DNA of 48,820 nucleotides from Bacteroidaceae bacterium (GCA_024401275.1 JAKSLJ010000025.1:1-48820); one strand, 5' to 3'. Numbered from the stretch's first letter, positions 7,628-16,066 are shown. The notes: a model not told the origin generated them from the letters alone. A program made the numbers and translations.

Positions 7628-8698
7628 ATGAAGTTTTTATCATCCTTATTAGGTATTAAACATCCCTCCCTTCGGGAGGGCTTGGGTGGGCTTGGGCTCT
7701 CAGGTTGGCTCTTTTTCTTTTGCATTATTTTCTCTTCTTGCATTCGTGAGGAGCAGCAATCCATGAATCCGAAAGGATGCTTTGAAGCACTATGGAAAAT
7801 CATTGACGAGCACTACTGCTTCTTCGACTATAAACAAAAGGAGTACGGACTTGACTGGAATGAGGTACACCGCAGATACGCCAAGCAGTTTGAGAATCAG
7901 AAGCTTACTACCATGCAGTCGTACGAACTGCTCACCTCCATGCTTGGCGAACTGCGAGACGGTCATGTGAACCTCACCACTTCTTTCGACTACGGACGCT
8001 ACTGGTCTTGGAAGGAAGACTATCCTCAGAACTTCTCTGACGCTCTGCAACGCAACTATCTCGGCACCGATTATCGCATCTCTTCTTCACTTATCTACAA
8101 GATTCTGCCTTGCAACATAGGCTATATCTACTACGGCTCCTTCTCAAGTAATTTCGGCGACGGCAATCTTGACGCAGTGCTTAACGAACTGTCCACTTGC
8201 AACGGTCTTATTATCGACGTACGCGACAATGGCGGCGGCGATCTTTCCCGCGCAGAGCAACTAGCAGGGCGCTTTACCAACGACGAACTTCTTGTAGGCT
8301 ATATGCAGCACAAAACAGGCACTGGTCATAACGATTTCTCTGAAATGCAGCCGCAGAAACTGAAACCTTCCACCGGCATCCGTTGGCAGAAGAAGGTGGC
8401 AGTGCTTACCAATCGTTCCGTCTTCAGCGCTGCAAACGAGTTCGTCAAGTATATGAAGTGTTGTCCAAAAGCCGTTATCATCGGCGACAAGACGGGTGGC
8501 GGTGCAGGAATGCCCTACTCCAGCGAACTACCTAACGGTTGGAGCATCCGTTTCTCCGCCTGTCCTATCTACGACAAAGACAAGCAGTCGACGGAATTCG
8601 GCATCGAGCCAGACATAAAGGTTGACATCACTGCCGCAGACTCCGCCCGCGGAATAGACACGATAATAGAAACTGCCTGCCAGGAATTGAGCAAGTAA
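7628..8698 (+). CDS. S41-family peptidase lipoprotein
   Basis: A predicted periplasmic or outer-membrane lipoprotein protease of the C-terminal processing (S41/tricorn-like) type, 356 residues. Residues 1-38 form an unusual signal peptide ending in the lipobox FSSC (Cys38). The catalytic domain contains GLIIDVRDNGGGD (about 198-210), VLTNRSVFSAANEFV with the expected nucleophile Ser (about 258-273) and the GDKTGGGAG loop. The pattern fits S41 peptidases of Bacteroidetes that lack a PDZ domain. The N-terminal KHPSLREGLGGLG is encoded by a copy of the dispersed palindromic repeat (7656-7691) placed between the start codon and the hydrophobic core. An in-frame TTG inside the repeat is a possible alternative start. 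Confidence 0.85.
   Translation: MKFLSSLLGIKHPSLREGLGGLGLSGWLFFFCIIFSSCIREEQQSMNPKGCFEALWKIIDEHYCFFDYKQKEYGLDWNEVHRRYAKQFENQKLTTMQSYELLTSMLGELRDGHVNLTTSFDYGRYWSWKEDYPQNFSDALQRNYLGTDYRISSSLIYKILPCNIGYIYYGSFSSNFGDGNLDAVLNELSTCNGLIIDVRDNGGGDLSRAEQLAGRFTNDELLVGYMQHKTGTGHNDFSEMQPQKLKPSTGIRWQKKVAVLTNRSVFSAANEFVKYMKCCPKAVIIGDKTGGGAGMPYSSELPNGWSIRFSACPIYDKDKQSTEFGIEPDIKVDITAADSARGIDTIIETACQELSK
7656..7691 (+). repeat. CCCTCCC/GGGAGGG repeat inside the signal peptide of the S41 peptidase
   Basis: The unit AACATCCCTCCCTTCGGGAG followed by GGCTTGGGTGGGCT contains a 7-bp stem (CCCTCCC/GGGAGGG) with a 3-base loop. It encodes residues about 10-22 of the peptidase. The copy in the preceding gene is inverted relative to it, so the two face each other across 118 bases. 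Confidence 0.8.
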
Positions 8699-8758
8699 AA
8701 GTTGTAAAATCGCTAATCTCCAACTGCAATATGAACAAACTCACTTCGTTTCTTTTAG

Positions 8759-9028
8759 ATGAGCAACAGGCGCATCGCAAAGGAGGATCCGTTCCAGGAT
8801 GGTAATGGCCGTGTAGGTCGTTTGATACTGTTCCGTGAATGCCTCCGCCACAACGTTATGCCTTTCGTCATAGACAATGAACACAAGATGTTCTATTACC
8901 GTGGACTTGCAGAATTCAAACAGACTCCAGGATTTCTCATAGGCACCATGCAGTCGGCATAAGATGTTTACGAAGCATGGATAAAGTACTTCAACGAGAA
9001 ATTACTTGAAGGCCTAAAGATTGAATAG
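8759..9028 (+). pseudogene. Degraded Fic-domain protein, C-terminal part
   Basis: The frame retains the Fic signature as EDPFQDGNGRVGRLILFREC (normally HPFxxGNGRxGR), followed by NVMPFVIDNEHKMFYYRGL. Fic enzymes transfer AMP or related groups to target proteins, with the motif His as catalytic base; here it reads Asp (CAT to GAT is one change). The frame stops at TAA 8960-8962, and the same frame continues DVYEAWIKYFNEKLLEGLKIE to 9028, a typical Fic C-terminal helix. There is no intact N-terminal half. So it lacks its start region and catalytic His and has an internal stop: a dead gene fragment. Confidence 0.75.
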
Positions 9029-9046
9029 AGATACAAACACCAATAA

Positions 9047-9133
9047 TACAAGAATCTATACACAAAGGCAGACACCAACAACCTCACTGCCGGCATCTAC
9101 ATCAAGAATGGCAAGAAGGTTTTGGAGAAGTAA
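9047..9133 (+). pseudogene. Orphan C-terminal tail of an exported protein
   Basis: An isolated frame reads LYTKADTNNLTAGIYIKNGKKV and ends LEK before TAA. The tail is the same type found at the ends of the genes at 142-1059 and 1443-1976. A stop (TAA 9044-9046) lies directly upstream, so the body of the gene is gone. It is probably the remains of another BspA-like or similar surface protein. Confidence 0.6.
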
Positions 9134-9164
9134 TGTTTGATTAAAACGTAATCATAAAAACGAC

Positions 9165-9200
9165 AGGAGGCAAGTGCTAATCTCAAAGCACTTGCCTCCT
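9165..9200. terminator. 14-bp hairpin after the gene debris
   Basis: AGGAGGCAAGTGCT (9165-9178) pairs perfectly with AGCACTTGCCTCCT (9187-9200) across an 8-base loop. There is no T-run on either side, so it is a terminator or RNA-stabilising hairpin of uncertain strength. Confidence 0.5.
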
Positions 9201-9303
9201 GCTGTGTTATGAAGAAAGGTCATTTATTTGAATGTTCAACCATGTATAACGCACTTCTTTATATCATGTTTCCTGGTTGAAAAGAAGAAAAACTGCCAAT
9301 TGT

Positions 9304-9334
9304 TTTGTTGATTATAAATAAAATACTAACTTTG
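9304..9334 (+). promoter_or_regulatory. Promoter of the 82-residue protein gene (copy 1 of a duplicated upstream region)
   Basis: TTTG (9304-9307), 19 bases, TAACTTTG (9327-9334). About 90 bases here (9251-9340) resemble 9690-9780 upstream of the next gene, including an ATTATAAATAAA spacer. Confidence 0.7.
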
Positions 9335-9353
9335 CCGCAAAATATAAAACATT

Positions 9354-9602
9354 TTGGCTATGGCATTGTTATTGGAATCTCAGTACAACTATTACAGAAC
9401 TCACGAGTCAGAGTTGCTGAAGCAGTATCAGGGAAAGCATCTTGTAATCTCTGATACATTTCAAGTGTATCCTTTTGTTTCGCCAAAAGAAGGATATCGT
9501 TTTGGCATACAGCACTTTGGAGCTGGCAATTTTCTGTTGCATAAATGTGTGCCAGGCAGCCTTAATGTTGTTCATACGATAAATAATTGTGTTGTGGTAT
9601 GA
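9354..9602 (+). CDS. Small protein resembling DUF5678
   Basis: An 82-residue cytosolic protein without signal peptide. The sequence YRTHESELLKQYQGKHLVIS..FVSPKEGYRFGIQHFGAGNFLLHKCVPG resembles the small DUF5678 domain (hELLKxYPGKYIVI..EAYxxGxxxFGxGNFLI). No function is known for that domain. It has its own promoter 20 bases upstream. Either Met1 or Met3 could be the start. The next gene's promoter closely resembles this one, suggesting the upstream regions arose by duplication. Confidence 0.6.
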   Translation: MAMALLLESQYNYYRTHESELLKQYQGKHLVISDTFQVYPFVSPKEGYRFGIQHFGAGNFLLHKCVPGSLNVVHTINNCVVV

Positions 9603-9742
9603 ACAGATACAGATTTTGTGGAAACGGTTTATTAGACAAGATTGTTTCGCCGGTAAAAGTGGATATTTGTGTGGACAACAATGCTTAGAGCGCTTTCTTG
9701 TATCACATTTCTTTGTTGAGAAAAGAAAAAAACATCAATTGT

Positions 9743-9773
9743 TTTGCTAATTATAAATAAAGCACTAACTTTG
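9743..9773 (+). promoter_or_regulatory. Promoter of the 162-residue secreted protein gene (copy 2)
   Basis: TTTG (9743-9746), 19 bases, TAACTTTG (9766-9773), in a region similar to 9251-9340. The distance to the ATG at 9867 is about 93 bases. Confidence 0.65.
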
Positions 9774-9866
9774 CACTGAAAAAATCAGCAAAAAACTCAA
9801 AGGAATGATACCGTAGGGTTATTGTACTGGACGAAAAACTATAATATTTACCAAAAACTCATAAAC

Positions 9867-10355
9867 ATGAAAAAGATTTTATTGCTATTGTTTTGCATTG
9901 TTGGTTCATTGGCAGCCAATGCACAATCATCGTCAACTCAATCGTTAACACAGAAAGAGCGTTCTTTCATGAACAGTCTGAAGAGCTATCTCAGTAAAGA
10001 AGGTTACCGACCAGAGATTGATGAGGACAATGACTTGGCTTTCAAGAAGGAAGGTGACACTTATTGGATTACAGTTGCAGAGGAAGAAGAAGGCTACTAC
10101 TTTGTTCGTCTTGCAAGCTCTATGAGTTGCGAGGACACCAACCTTGATGCTGTACGAAAAGCTGTAAACAAGGTTAATGGCGAATTCAAACTCGCTAAGG
10201 CTTACATAACTGATTCTGAACAGTCTATTCTGTTTGTTATTGATTCTTACTGCTATGCTTCTGGAGATTTCACAAAATACTTCTCAAGATATATGGGTAT
10301 GCTTTCTGAAGTGGACGACGACCTGAAGGATTATTATAGCGAATACGACAAATAA
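9867..10355 (+). CDS. Small secreted YbjN-like protein
   Basis: From ATG 9867 the product is 162 residues with a clear signal peptide (MKKILLLLFCIVGSLAANAQ). The upstream in-frame ATG at 9822 would put 15 polar residues before it and is unlikely. The body (FMNSLKSYLSKEGYRPEIDEDNDLAFKKEGDTYWITV..NLDAVRKAVNKVNGEFKLAKAYI) recalls the YbjN/type III chaperone-like fold; this is weak pattern evidence. The C-terminus is acidic (SEVDDDLKDYYSEYDK). A strong bidirectional terminator separates it from the convergent GH97 gene. Confidence 0.65.
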   Translation: MKKILLLLFCIVGSLAANAQSSSTQSLTQKERSFMNSLKSYLSKEGYRPEIDEDNDLAFKKEGDTYWITVAEEEEGYYFVRLASSMSCEDTNLDAVRKAVNKVNGEFKLAKAYITDSEQSILFVIDSYCYASGDFTKYFSRYMGMLSEVDDDLKDYYSEYDK

Positions 10356-10381
10356 ATCGATTCCCCCCCAAAAAAACTAAA

Positions 10382-10416
10382 ACACCCCTACTCTATTTTG
10401 CATAGAATAGGGGTGT
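10382..10416. terminator. Bidirectional terminator between convergent genes
   Basis: ACACCCCTA and TAGGGGTGT pair, extended by CTCTAT/ATAGAA inside, between the secreted protein gene and the GH97 gene. A-runs on the left and T-rich sequence on the right suit termination in both directions. Confidence 0.8.
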
Positions 10417-10438
10417 ATTCTTTATATGTTAGTTTATT

Positions 10439-12415
10439 TTATTTCTCAACAACCAGTCCACCATTGTTAGGGATGGATATCTTGAGTTGCTTCTTCTTAT
10501 TGAGTTTCACGTCCTTCACACCACCAACGAGGTTTGCATCGTCAGCATAGAGCTTCACAGTCTGACCTGCCTCGAAGATGCCGTCGAGAGAGATTGTTGT
10601 GTTGAGAGTTTCCTTCATGGCGTTGACACCGCAAACATACCAATCGTTGCCAGTGCGACGAGCGAGAATGACATATTTTCCTGGTTCGCCGGCAATATAC
10701 TTAACATCATTCCACTCTGTTGGCACGCGCTTCATGAAGTCGATAGCCCAAGCAGGAGCATCGGTGAGGTTGTTTGGTGCGAGAGCGAAGTGCTGAACTG
10801 GCGACTGGAGAAGTACGGCAGCAGCCAAAGCGAAGACATCGGAAGTCTTGCGCTGAGTGCCACGCTGATTGTTGCGACCGTAGAACTTGTTGAGAGCAGA
10901 GCCACCCCAGTCCATATTGCCAAGAGAATTGCGGCAGAAAGGATGAACAGTAGCGTAGAGAGCCTCATTGTCGCACTCGTTCTGACCGAAGTGGAGGTTC
11001 TCGCTGGCACGAACAGCCTCGCAAGCCACGAAGTTAGGATACATGCGCTCCCAACCGCGAGGAAGCGTGCAACCGTGGAAGATGACCATCACGCCAGCAT
11101 CGTTAGCGTCGTTGAGAATGTCTTCGTAAAGCTGCATCTGCTGCTGCTTGTCGCCACCGAAAAAGTCAACCTTGATGCCACGAATGCCAATCTTCTTCAT
11201 CCAGCGGAACTCGCGAGTACGGGTAACTGCGCGGTGCATAATTGCGAAAGGTCCCTGAGGAGCATGGTTCCAATAGCCGTTTGAGTTGTACCAAAGGAAG
11301 ATGCCTACGCCCTTTGATGCGGCATATTTTGCAAGTTCCTCCATCTTCTCGTGACCGATATTGCTGTCCCAGAAAGCGTCAATAAGCACAGTCTTGTAGC
11401 CCATGTCGGCAGCGAAGTCGATGTAAGTCTTCTGGTCGTCATAGTTGCAGCTGCCATCCATCCACTGAATCCAGCTCCATGTTCCCTTGCCGTATGTGTA
11501 TTGCTTGCTTGCTTCATAGACAGGCTCCACGAGGTCGTTGCTGACAGTAGTCTCAACGAGCGCCTGCGGAGTAGTGCCGAGAGTGATTGTGCGCCAAGGA
11601 GTTGCACAAGGAAGAGAAAGACCAGGCTGAGAAGTGCCGTTGCCGTTAGCCTCCTTTGGGTTAGGGAAAGCAATGGCATACTTGTTGTCGCCAAGATTCT
11701 GGAGATGGCAACCGCAGTAGTTTCCTGTTGTACCAGTCTCGGAAATGAGCATCCATCCCTTATCGGCATTCTTGAAAAGAGCAGGGAAAACATAGCCGTC
11801 GCCCCAACCATTCTTGCCGAGAGGACCACCAATCTCAGGGTGAGTCTCGTAGCTTGGAGCAGTTGCTGCGAAGCCTGTCATTGGCTGCATCTGTGGTGCG
11901 AGGTAAGATGTAGAAGTCTCGGCAACATTGAAGCCAGTGAACTCCTTCTGCACAACAGCCGACATGCGGTCCTTGCCAGGCTGGTGGATATAATAACGGA
12001 AAGCGACATCGGTGTCAGAGACGCGGAACTCGATGTCCATAGCCTTCTTGTCGTTGCGAGTTAGGGAGATAGTTGCAGACTTTGCAACATAATGCACGCT
12101 GTTCTTCTTCAAGGAGCGCACGCTGTAAGTTTCGTCAATAACTTTCGTGTCAACATTCTTTATTGCAAGGCCTTCGTGAAGGTTGATCTCACGAGGTTTG
12201 GAAGCATCGCGCTCGCTGTAATAAGAGAGCAAGAGACCAAGTGGAGAAGGAGCGACAAACTCGCTGTCACCAAGTGATACTGAGTAAGTTAGCTTGCCAC
12301 CATCGTCAGAGACTGTAACCTTTATATTGCCGTTAGGAGAAGTAACGTCAACGGTGTTTGCCGACATAGTGAGGGCAGAGAAAAACAGAGAGAAAAGTAA
12401 TAGGGCTTTTTTCAT
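10439..12415 (-). CDS. Glycoside hydrolase family 97 (alpha-glycosidase)
   Basis: A 658-residue exported enzyme (signal peptide MKKALLLFSLFFSALTMSA) with the three parts of GH97: an N-terminal beta-sandwich (about 20-280), a catalytic barrel (YGKGTWSWIQWMDGS to about 560) and a C-terminal sandwich. The barrel carries GIRGIKVDFFGGDKQQQM; an Asp at that position is the nucleophile in retaining GH97 members such as alpha-galactosidases, whereas SusB-like inverting enzymes use Glu bases. This favours the retaining subgroup, but the substrate cannot be fixed. Family members release glucose or galactose from alpha-linked oligosaccharides in the periplasm. No susC/susD pair is adjacent. Its promoter core is identical to that of the GH3 gene at 32.5 kb. 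Confidence 0.9.
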   Translation of the reverse strand: MKKALLLFSLFFSALTMSANTVDVTSPNGNIKVTVSDDGGKLTYSVSLGDSEFVAPSPLGLLLSYYSERDASKPREINLHEGLAIKNVDTKVIDETYSVRSLKKNSVHYVAKSATISLTRNDKKAMDIEFRVSDTDVAFRYYIHQPGKDRMSAVVQKEFTGFNVAETSTSYLAPQMQPMTGFAATAPSYETHPEIGGPLGKNGWGDGYVFPALFKNADKGWMLISETGTTGNYCGCHLQNLGDNKYAIAFPNPKEANGNGTSQPGLSLPCATPWRTITLGTTPQALVETTVSNDLVEPVYEASKQYTYGKGTWSWIQWMDGSCNYDDQKTYIDFAADMGYKTVLIDAFWDSNIGHEKMEELAKYAASKGVGIFLWYNSNGYWNHAPQGPFAIMHRAVTRTREFRWMKKIGIRGIKVDFFGGDKQQQMQLYEDILNDANDAGVMVIFHGCTLPRGWERMYPNFVACEAVRASENLHFGQNECDNEALYATVHPFCRNSLGNMDWGGSALNKFYGRNNQRGTQRKTSDVFALAAAVLLQSPVQHFALAPNNLTDAPAWAIDFMKRVPTEWNDVKYIAGEPGKYVILARRTGNDWYVCGVNAMKETLNTTISLDGIFEAGQTVKLYADDANLVGGVKDVKLNKKKQLKISIPNNGGLVVEK

Positions 12416-12434
12416 AGGTAGTAAAGTTAATCTG

Positions 12435-12456
12435 ATTATTTGGGCGCAAAGTTACA
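12435..12456 (-). promoter_or_regulatory. Promoter of the GH97 gene
   Basis: On the minus strand the sequence reads TGTAACTTTGCGCCCAAATA and continues AT. TAACTTTG is the -7 box. The same 22 bases occur at 32460-32481 before the GH3 beta-glucosidase gene. Confidence 0.75.
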
Positions 12457-12528
12457 TCTTTTATTTCAAAAATCAAAGCATAGATATGATTTCTTTGTTT
12501 TTCCTTGGCTATTTCATTAGAAAAGCGT

Positions 12529-12536
12529 AACTTTGC
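12529..12536 (+). promoter_or_regulatory. Promoter -7 box of metK
   Basis: TAACTTTG lies 29 bases before the metK ATG at 12566. It includes the TTG at 12533, which therefore cannot be the translation start. Confidence 0.7.
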
Positions 12537-12565
12537 AGCCGTATTATTTTCTTTTAATTAATTAT

Positions 12566-13867
12566 ATGTATCTATTCTCATCAGAATCAGTATCTGAGGG
12601 CCATCCAGACAAGGTGGCTGATCAGATTTCAGACCGAATCCTCGACCAACTGCTTGCCTACGACAACAAGTCGCACGTAGCAGTAGAGACTCTGGTCACT
12701 ACCGGACAGGTAGTGGTGGCAGGTGAAGTAACATCAGAAGCTTACGTTGACCTGCAGACTCTCGCTCGCGAAACCATCAACAAGATTGGATACACAAAGT
12801 CAGAATACCAGTTCGACGGAAACTCTTGCGGTATTCTGAGTTGCATTCACGAGCAGAGTGGTGACATTAACCGTGGCGTAAGCCGCGAAGTGGAAGAAGA
12901 ACAAGGCGCTGGAGACCAGGGCATGATGTTCGGTTACGCTACAAACGAGACCGACAACTATATGCCTGTCACTCTGGATCTTGCTCACATGCTCATGAAA
13001 ACCCTTGCTGAGATACGCAAGGAAGGAGAGGTAATGACCTACTTGCGCCCTGACTCAAAGAGCCAGGTTACCGTGGAATACAGCGACGACAATATTCCTC
13101 AGCGCATTGACACCATCGTCATCTCCACACAGCACGACGAGTTCATCGAGCCTACCGACAATACTCCTGAGGCTCAGCTTGTTGCAGACGAGCAGATGCT
13201 AGCCGTTATCCGCAAGGATGTACGCGACATTCTTCTCCCTCGCACAAAGGCAAAGATCAAGAACGAGAAGGTTCTCGCTCTCTTCGACAGCTTCGACACT
13301 GACGGAAAACTCCTCGTGAACCCAACAGGAAAGTTCGTTATCGGCGGTCCTCATGGCGACACTGGCCTTACCGGTCGCAAGATCATCGTTGACACTTACG
13401 GAGGCAAAGGCGCTCATGGCGGCGGCGCATTCTCGGGAAAAGACCCATCGAAGGTTGACCGTTCTGCCGCATATGCTGCACGCCACATAGCAAAGAACAT
13501 GGTGGCAGCCGGAGTCGCTGACGAAATGCTCGTTCAGGTAGCTTACGCCATCGGTGTGGCAAAGCCTGTCAGCATCTGCGTAAACACTTACGGAAAGAGC
13601 AATGTTAACCTTACTGACGGACAGATTGCAGAGAAGATTGCAGAAATCTTCGACATGCGTCCGAAGGCAATAGAAAACCGTTTGAAGCTTCGCCAGCCAA
13701 TCTACTCAGAAACAGCTGCTTACGGTCATATGGGACAGGAGTACAAGAAAGTTACAAAGGTATTCTCTTCCCGTTATCATGAGACCAAGGAAATCGAAGT
13801 GGAGCTTTTCACTTGGGAGGCTCTCGACTATGTCGAAAAGATAAAGAAAGAATTTGGATTAGCTTAA
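12566..13867 (+). CDS. metK: S-adenosylmethionine synthase
   Basis: MetK makes S-adenosylmethionine from ATP and methionine in the cytosol. The start is ATG 12566 ([16 protein letters not shown]), giving 433 residues; an upstream in-frame TTG lies in the promoter. All family signatures are visible: [12 protein letters not shown] with the catalytic His, [32 protein letters not shown] and [19 protein letters not shown]. The enzyme is about 40 residues longer than the E. coli one, as usual in Bacteroidetes. It appears monocistronic, with a hairpin directly after the stop codon. The gene is divergent from GH97 across a 150-base spacer with both promoters. Confidence 0.96.
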   Translation: MYLFSSESVSEGHPDKVADQISDRILDQLLAYDNKSHVAVETLVTTGQVVVAGEVTSEAYVDLQTLARETINKIGYTKSEYQFDGNSCGILSCIHEQSGDINRGVSREVEEEQGAGDQGMMFGYATNETDNYMPVTLDLAHMLMKTLAEIRKEGEVMTYLRPDSKSQVTVEYSDDNIPQRIDTIVISTQHDEFIEPTDNTPEAQLVADEQMLAVIRKDVRDILLPRTKAKIKNEKVLALFDSFDTDGKLLVNPTGKFVIGGPHGDTGLTGRKIIVDTYGGKGAHGGGAFSGKDPSKVDRSAAYAARHIAKNMVAAGVADEMLVQVAYAIGVAKPVSICVNTYGKSNVNLTDGQIAEKIAEIFDMRPKAIENRLKLRQPIYSETAAYGHMGQEYKKVTKVFSSRYHETKEIEVELFTWEALDYVEKIKKEFGLA

Positions 13868-13879
13868 TTTATTTACTAT

Positions 13880-13902
13880 GCCTCGCATGCCAAATGCGGG
13901 GC
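13880..13902 (+). terminator. Hairpin after metK
   Basis: GCCTCGCAT and ATGCGGGGC pair (one G-T) around GCCAA, followed by AATTATTAT. Probably the metK terminator. Confidence 0.6.
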
Positions 13903-13955
13903 AATTATTATAAGATTCAGCTCTGAATACAGACTCTCTCATAGAAGGCATTCCC

Positions 13956-14630
13956 GTGCCGTACAATCTGCAGAGTGACGATTTCATTACTGCAACACTT
14001 TACGCAACTGTGCTTATTGCCATTGTAGCAATAGCACAGTCGCGCGACTTTTTGCACCGTGAATTCAAGCTATTCTTCCGCGACACACGACGGGATTTTG
14101 AGTATTACACAGAGACAGCAGTTGAGGTGCGCTTCCAGTTCTTCCTCGGATTCCACACCTGCCTTATGCTGGCTCTCGCCACATTCCTATTCTCCACTCA
14201 CTATCTTCCGGGCAAGACGACAAGTACTGCACAGCATAACTTCATTCTGATCCTGGTAGGCTGCTACATTGGATATTTTGTCATTAAGAGTCTATTGCAA
14301 GCATTGGTTGGCTGGGTATATTTTGAACCTCAGGAAAACCGCCGCTGGCAGAAGTCGCAACTCTTTCTAATGGCAATAGAAGGACTACCGCTTCTTCCTA
14401 TCGTTTTGCTGCTCTGTTATTTCTCCATGACCTTCAAAGCGGCTATCGTACTGACAGTTATGGTGGTGATTTTTGTCAAAATACTTACGTTTTACCGCTG
14501 TTATTCAATCTTTTTCCGCAAAAATCGCCCCTATCTGCAGATTTTTTTGTACTTTTGCACGCTCGAAATAGTGCCTTTGCTTGCTTTCTATGGCATTTTG
14601 GCACATGTAATTACAGTTTTAAGAGTATAG
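13956..14630 (+). CDS. DUF4271 membrane protein
   Basis: A 224-residue integral membrane protein with about six hydrophobic segments (FITATLYATVLIAIVAIA near the N-terminus, CLMLALATFLFS, FILILVGCYIGYFVI, GLPLLPIVLLLCYF, AAIVLTVMVVIFV, EIVPLLAFYGILAHVI). The layout and the position directly upstream of a uroporphyrinogen-III-synthase-like gene match DUF4271 proteins of Bacteroidetes. Its function is unknown; the neighbour suggests a link with the next gene rather than a proven role in haem synthesis. The start used is GTG 13956, since no ATG fits without losing the first membrane segment. The gap to the next gene is 61 bases. Confidence 0.75.
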   Translation: MPYNLQSDDFITATLYATVLIAIVAIAQSRDFLHREFKLFFRDTRRDFEYYTETAVEVRFQFFLGFHTCLMLALATFLFSTHYLPGKTTSTAQHNFILILVGCYIGYFVIKSLLQALVGWVYFEPQENRRWQKSQLFLMAIEGLPLLPIVLLLCYFSMTFKAAIVLTVMVVIFVKILTFYRCYSIFFRKNRPYLQIFLYFCTLEIVPLLAFYGILAHVITVLRV

Positions 14631-14691
14631 GTAAACGTAAAAATATCAAGTCAGTTTCAAACTACTTGCCAACACAACACTAGGGTAAAAG

Positions 14692-15456
14692 ATGATTAAA
14701 AAGATCCTTGTTTCACAACCGAAACCGAGCAGCGAAAAGTCGCCATACTACGACATCGCTGAGCGCTATGAGGTGGAAATCGTATTCCGCCCATTCATCA
14801 AGGTTGAGAAAATTCCATCATTGGAATTCAGAAAGCAGAAAGTAAATATTCTAAACTACACTGCGGTAGTGTTCACATCACGCCATGCTATCGACAGTTA
14901 TTTCCAGATTGCAAAGGAAAACCATCAGAATATTCCTGAGGACATGAAGTTCTTCTGTGTCACAGAAACCATCTCACTCTACATCCAGAAGTACATTCCT
15001 TACCGTAAGCGCAAGGTATTCTTCTCACCAACAGGAAAGATGGAAGATCTCGTTGTCCTCATGCAGAAGCACAAGTCAGAACTGTACCTCGTACCACTCT
15101 CAGACGTACACGACTCAACCATCAAGACTCTTCTCGATGGCAAGAAGCTTAAGCACAAGGAGTGTGTGATGTACCGCACTCTCAGCAACGATTTCACTGA
15201 AGAAGAAATCAAGAACTTCGACTATGAAATGTGCGTATTCTTCTCTCCTTCAGGAATTGCCTCTTTCAAGAAGAATGTACCGGAAGAGTTGCAGCACAAG
15301 GTTGTAGTGGCAACCTTCGGTCCTGCTACATCAAAGGCAGCACACGAGGCAGGTCTGAATGTCGTAGTAGAAGCACCTACAGAGAAGCAGCCTTCAATGA
15401 CAGGCGCTCTCAACAAATACCTGCGTGACCTCGAAGACGAAGAGGACGACGAGTAG
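14692..15456 (+). CDS. hemD: Uroporphyrinogen-III synthase family protein
   Basis: A 254-residue cytosolic protein of the HemD fold, two alpha/beta domains linked by two strands. Recognisable parts are KKILVSQPKPSSEKSPY at the start, TAVVFTSRHAIDSYFQ (about 62-77), MCVFFSPSGIASF (about 181-193) and VVATFGPATSKAAHEAGLNVVVEAPT near the C-terminus. HemD closes hydroxymethylbilane to uroporphyrinogen III. HemD-family proteins of Bacteroidales are divergent, so the catalytic assignment is from fold motifs only. The acidic C-terminal tail (DLEDEEDDE) is unusual. The rnpA start codon lies 4 bases after the stop, so the two are translated from one message. Confidence 0.8.
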   Translation: MIKKILVSQPKPSSEKSPYYDIAERYEVEIVFRPFIKVEKIPSLEFRKQKVNILNYTAVVFTSRHAIDSYFQIAKENHQNIPEDMKFFCVTETISLYIQKYIPYRKRKVFFSPTGKMEDLVVLMQKHKSELYLVPLSDVHDSTIKTLLDGKKLKHKECVMYRTLSNDFTEEEIKNFDYEMCVFFSPSGIASFKKNVPEELQHKVVVATFGPATSKAAHEAGLNVVVEAPTEKQPSMTGALNKYLRDLEDEEDDE

Positions 15457-15460
15457 AAAC

Positions 15461-15817
15461 ATGAACCAGAAATTCCCAAAAACAGAGCGAATATACCTAC
15501 AGAAGGAGATTGACGATCTCTTTACACCAGGAAATTCAAAGGCCATCACGGACTATCCGATCCGCATGGTCTTTCGATATGTTACAAGGGAAAACGAGAC
15601 GGAACCGCGTGTGAAGGTACTCGTCAGCGTAGCAAAGAAGCGACTGCACCACGCTGTTGACCGTGTCCGTGCCAAAAGACAGATGCGAGAAGCCTACCGC
15701 CTGAACAAGCCCAACGGCACAAAGGCTGCAAACATAGCCTTCATCTGGCTTGCCGACAAACCGCAGGAATCGAGCGTAGTTCATGAGAAGATCAAGAATC
15801 TGCTGAGCAAATTGTAA
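15461..15817 (+). CDS. rnpA: Ribonuclease P protein component
   Basis: RnpA is the small basic protein that helps RNase P RNA to bind and cut pre-tRNA leaders. From ATG 15461 the product is 118 residues (the GTG at 15425 lies inside hemD). It begins FPKTERIYLQKEIDDLF and contains VLVSVAKKRLHHAVDRVRAKRQMREAYR. The usual RNR signature (RNxxKRxxRE) is present as RVRAKRQMRE, so the conserved Asn is replaced, a known variation in this phylum to my knowledge. It is in a tight cluster hemD-rnpA-yidD-tyrS; the rnpA-yidD neighbourhood is conserved across bacteria. Confidence 0.9.
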   Translation: MNQKFPKTERIYLQKEIDDLFTPGNSKAITDYPIRMVFRYVTRENETEPRVKVLVSVAKKRLHHAVDRVRAKRQMREAYRLNKPNGTKAANIAFIWLADKPQESSVVHEKIKNLLSKL

Positions 15818-15840
15818 ATTGTAAATCTGTAAATCCGTAA

Positions 15841-16062
15841 ATGAAACGGCTTCTCACTGCCATACTCCTCGCTCCGATAGCATTCTATCAGACTTGCATA
15901 TCGCCATTCACTCCGCCTGCATGTCGATTTACCCCAACATGCTCGCAGTATGCAAAGGAAGCCATCATAAAGCACGGTCCGTTCAAAGGCCTTTGGCTAG
16001 CAATAAAAAGAATATTAAGATGTCATCCCTGGGGAGGCTCAGGATATGACCCAGTACCATAA
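15841..16062 (+). CDS. yidD: Membrane protein insertion efficiency factor YidD
   Basis: A 73-residue protein with the YidD pattern: an amphipathic N-terminus ([23 protein letters not shown]) and [46 protein letters not shown] with the conserved Cys and His residues. YidD acts at the inner face of the membrane and aids insertion of proteins by YidC. It follows rnpA by 23 bases, made of repeated GTAAAT-like heptamers, and the tyrS start codon lies 4 bases beyond its stop. Confidence 0.93.
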   Translation: MKRLLTAILLAPIAFYQTCISPFTPPACRFTPTCSQYAKEAIIKHGPFKGLWLAIKRILRCHPWGGSGYDPVP

Positions 16063-16066
16063 GAAA

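Noticed and set aside
12533-12565. TTG start 11 codons upstream for metK
   Set aside because: The TTG is part of the TAACTTTG promoter box; ATG 12566 begins the conserved [16 protein letters not shown].
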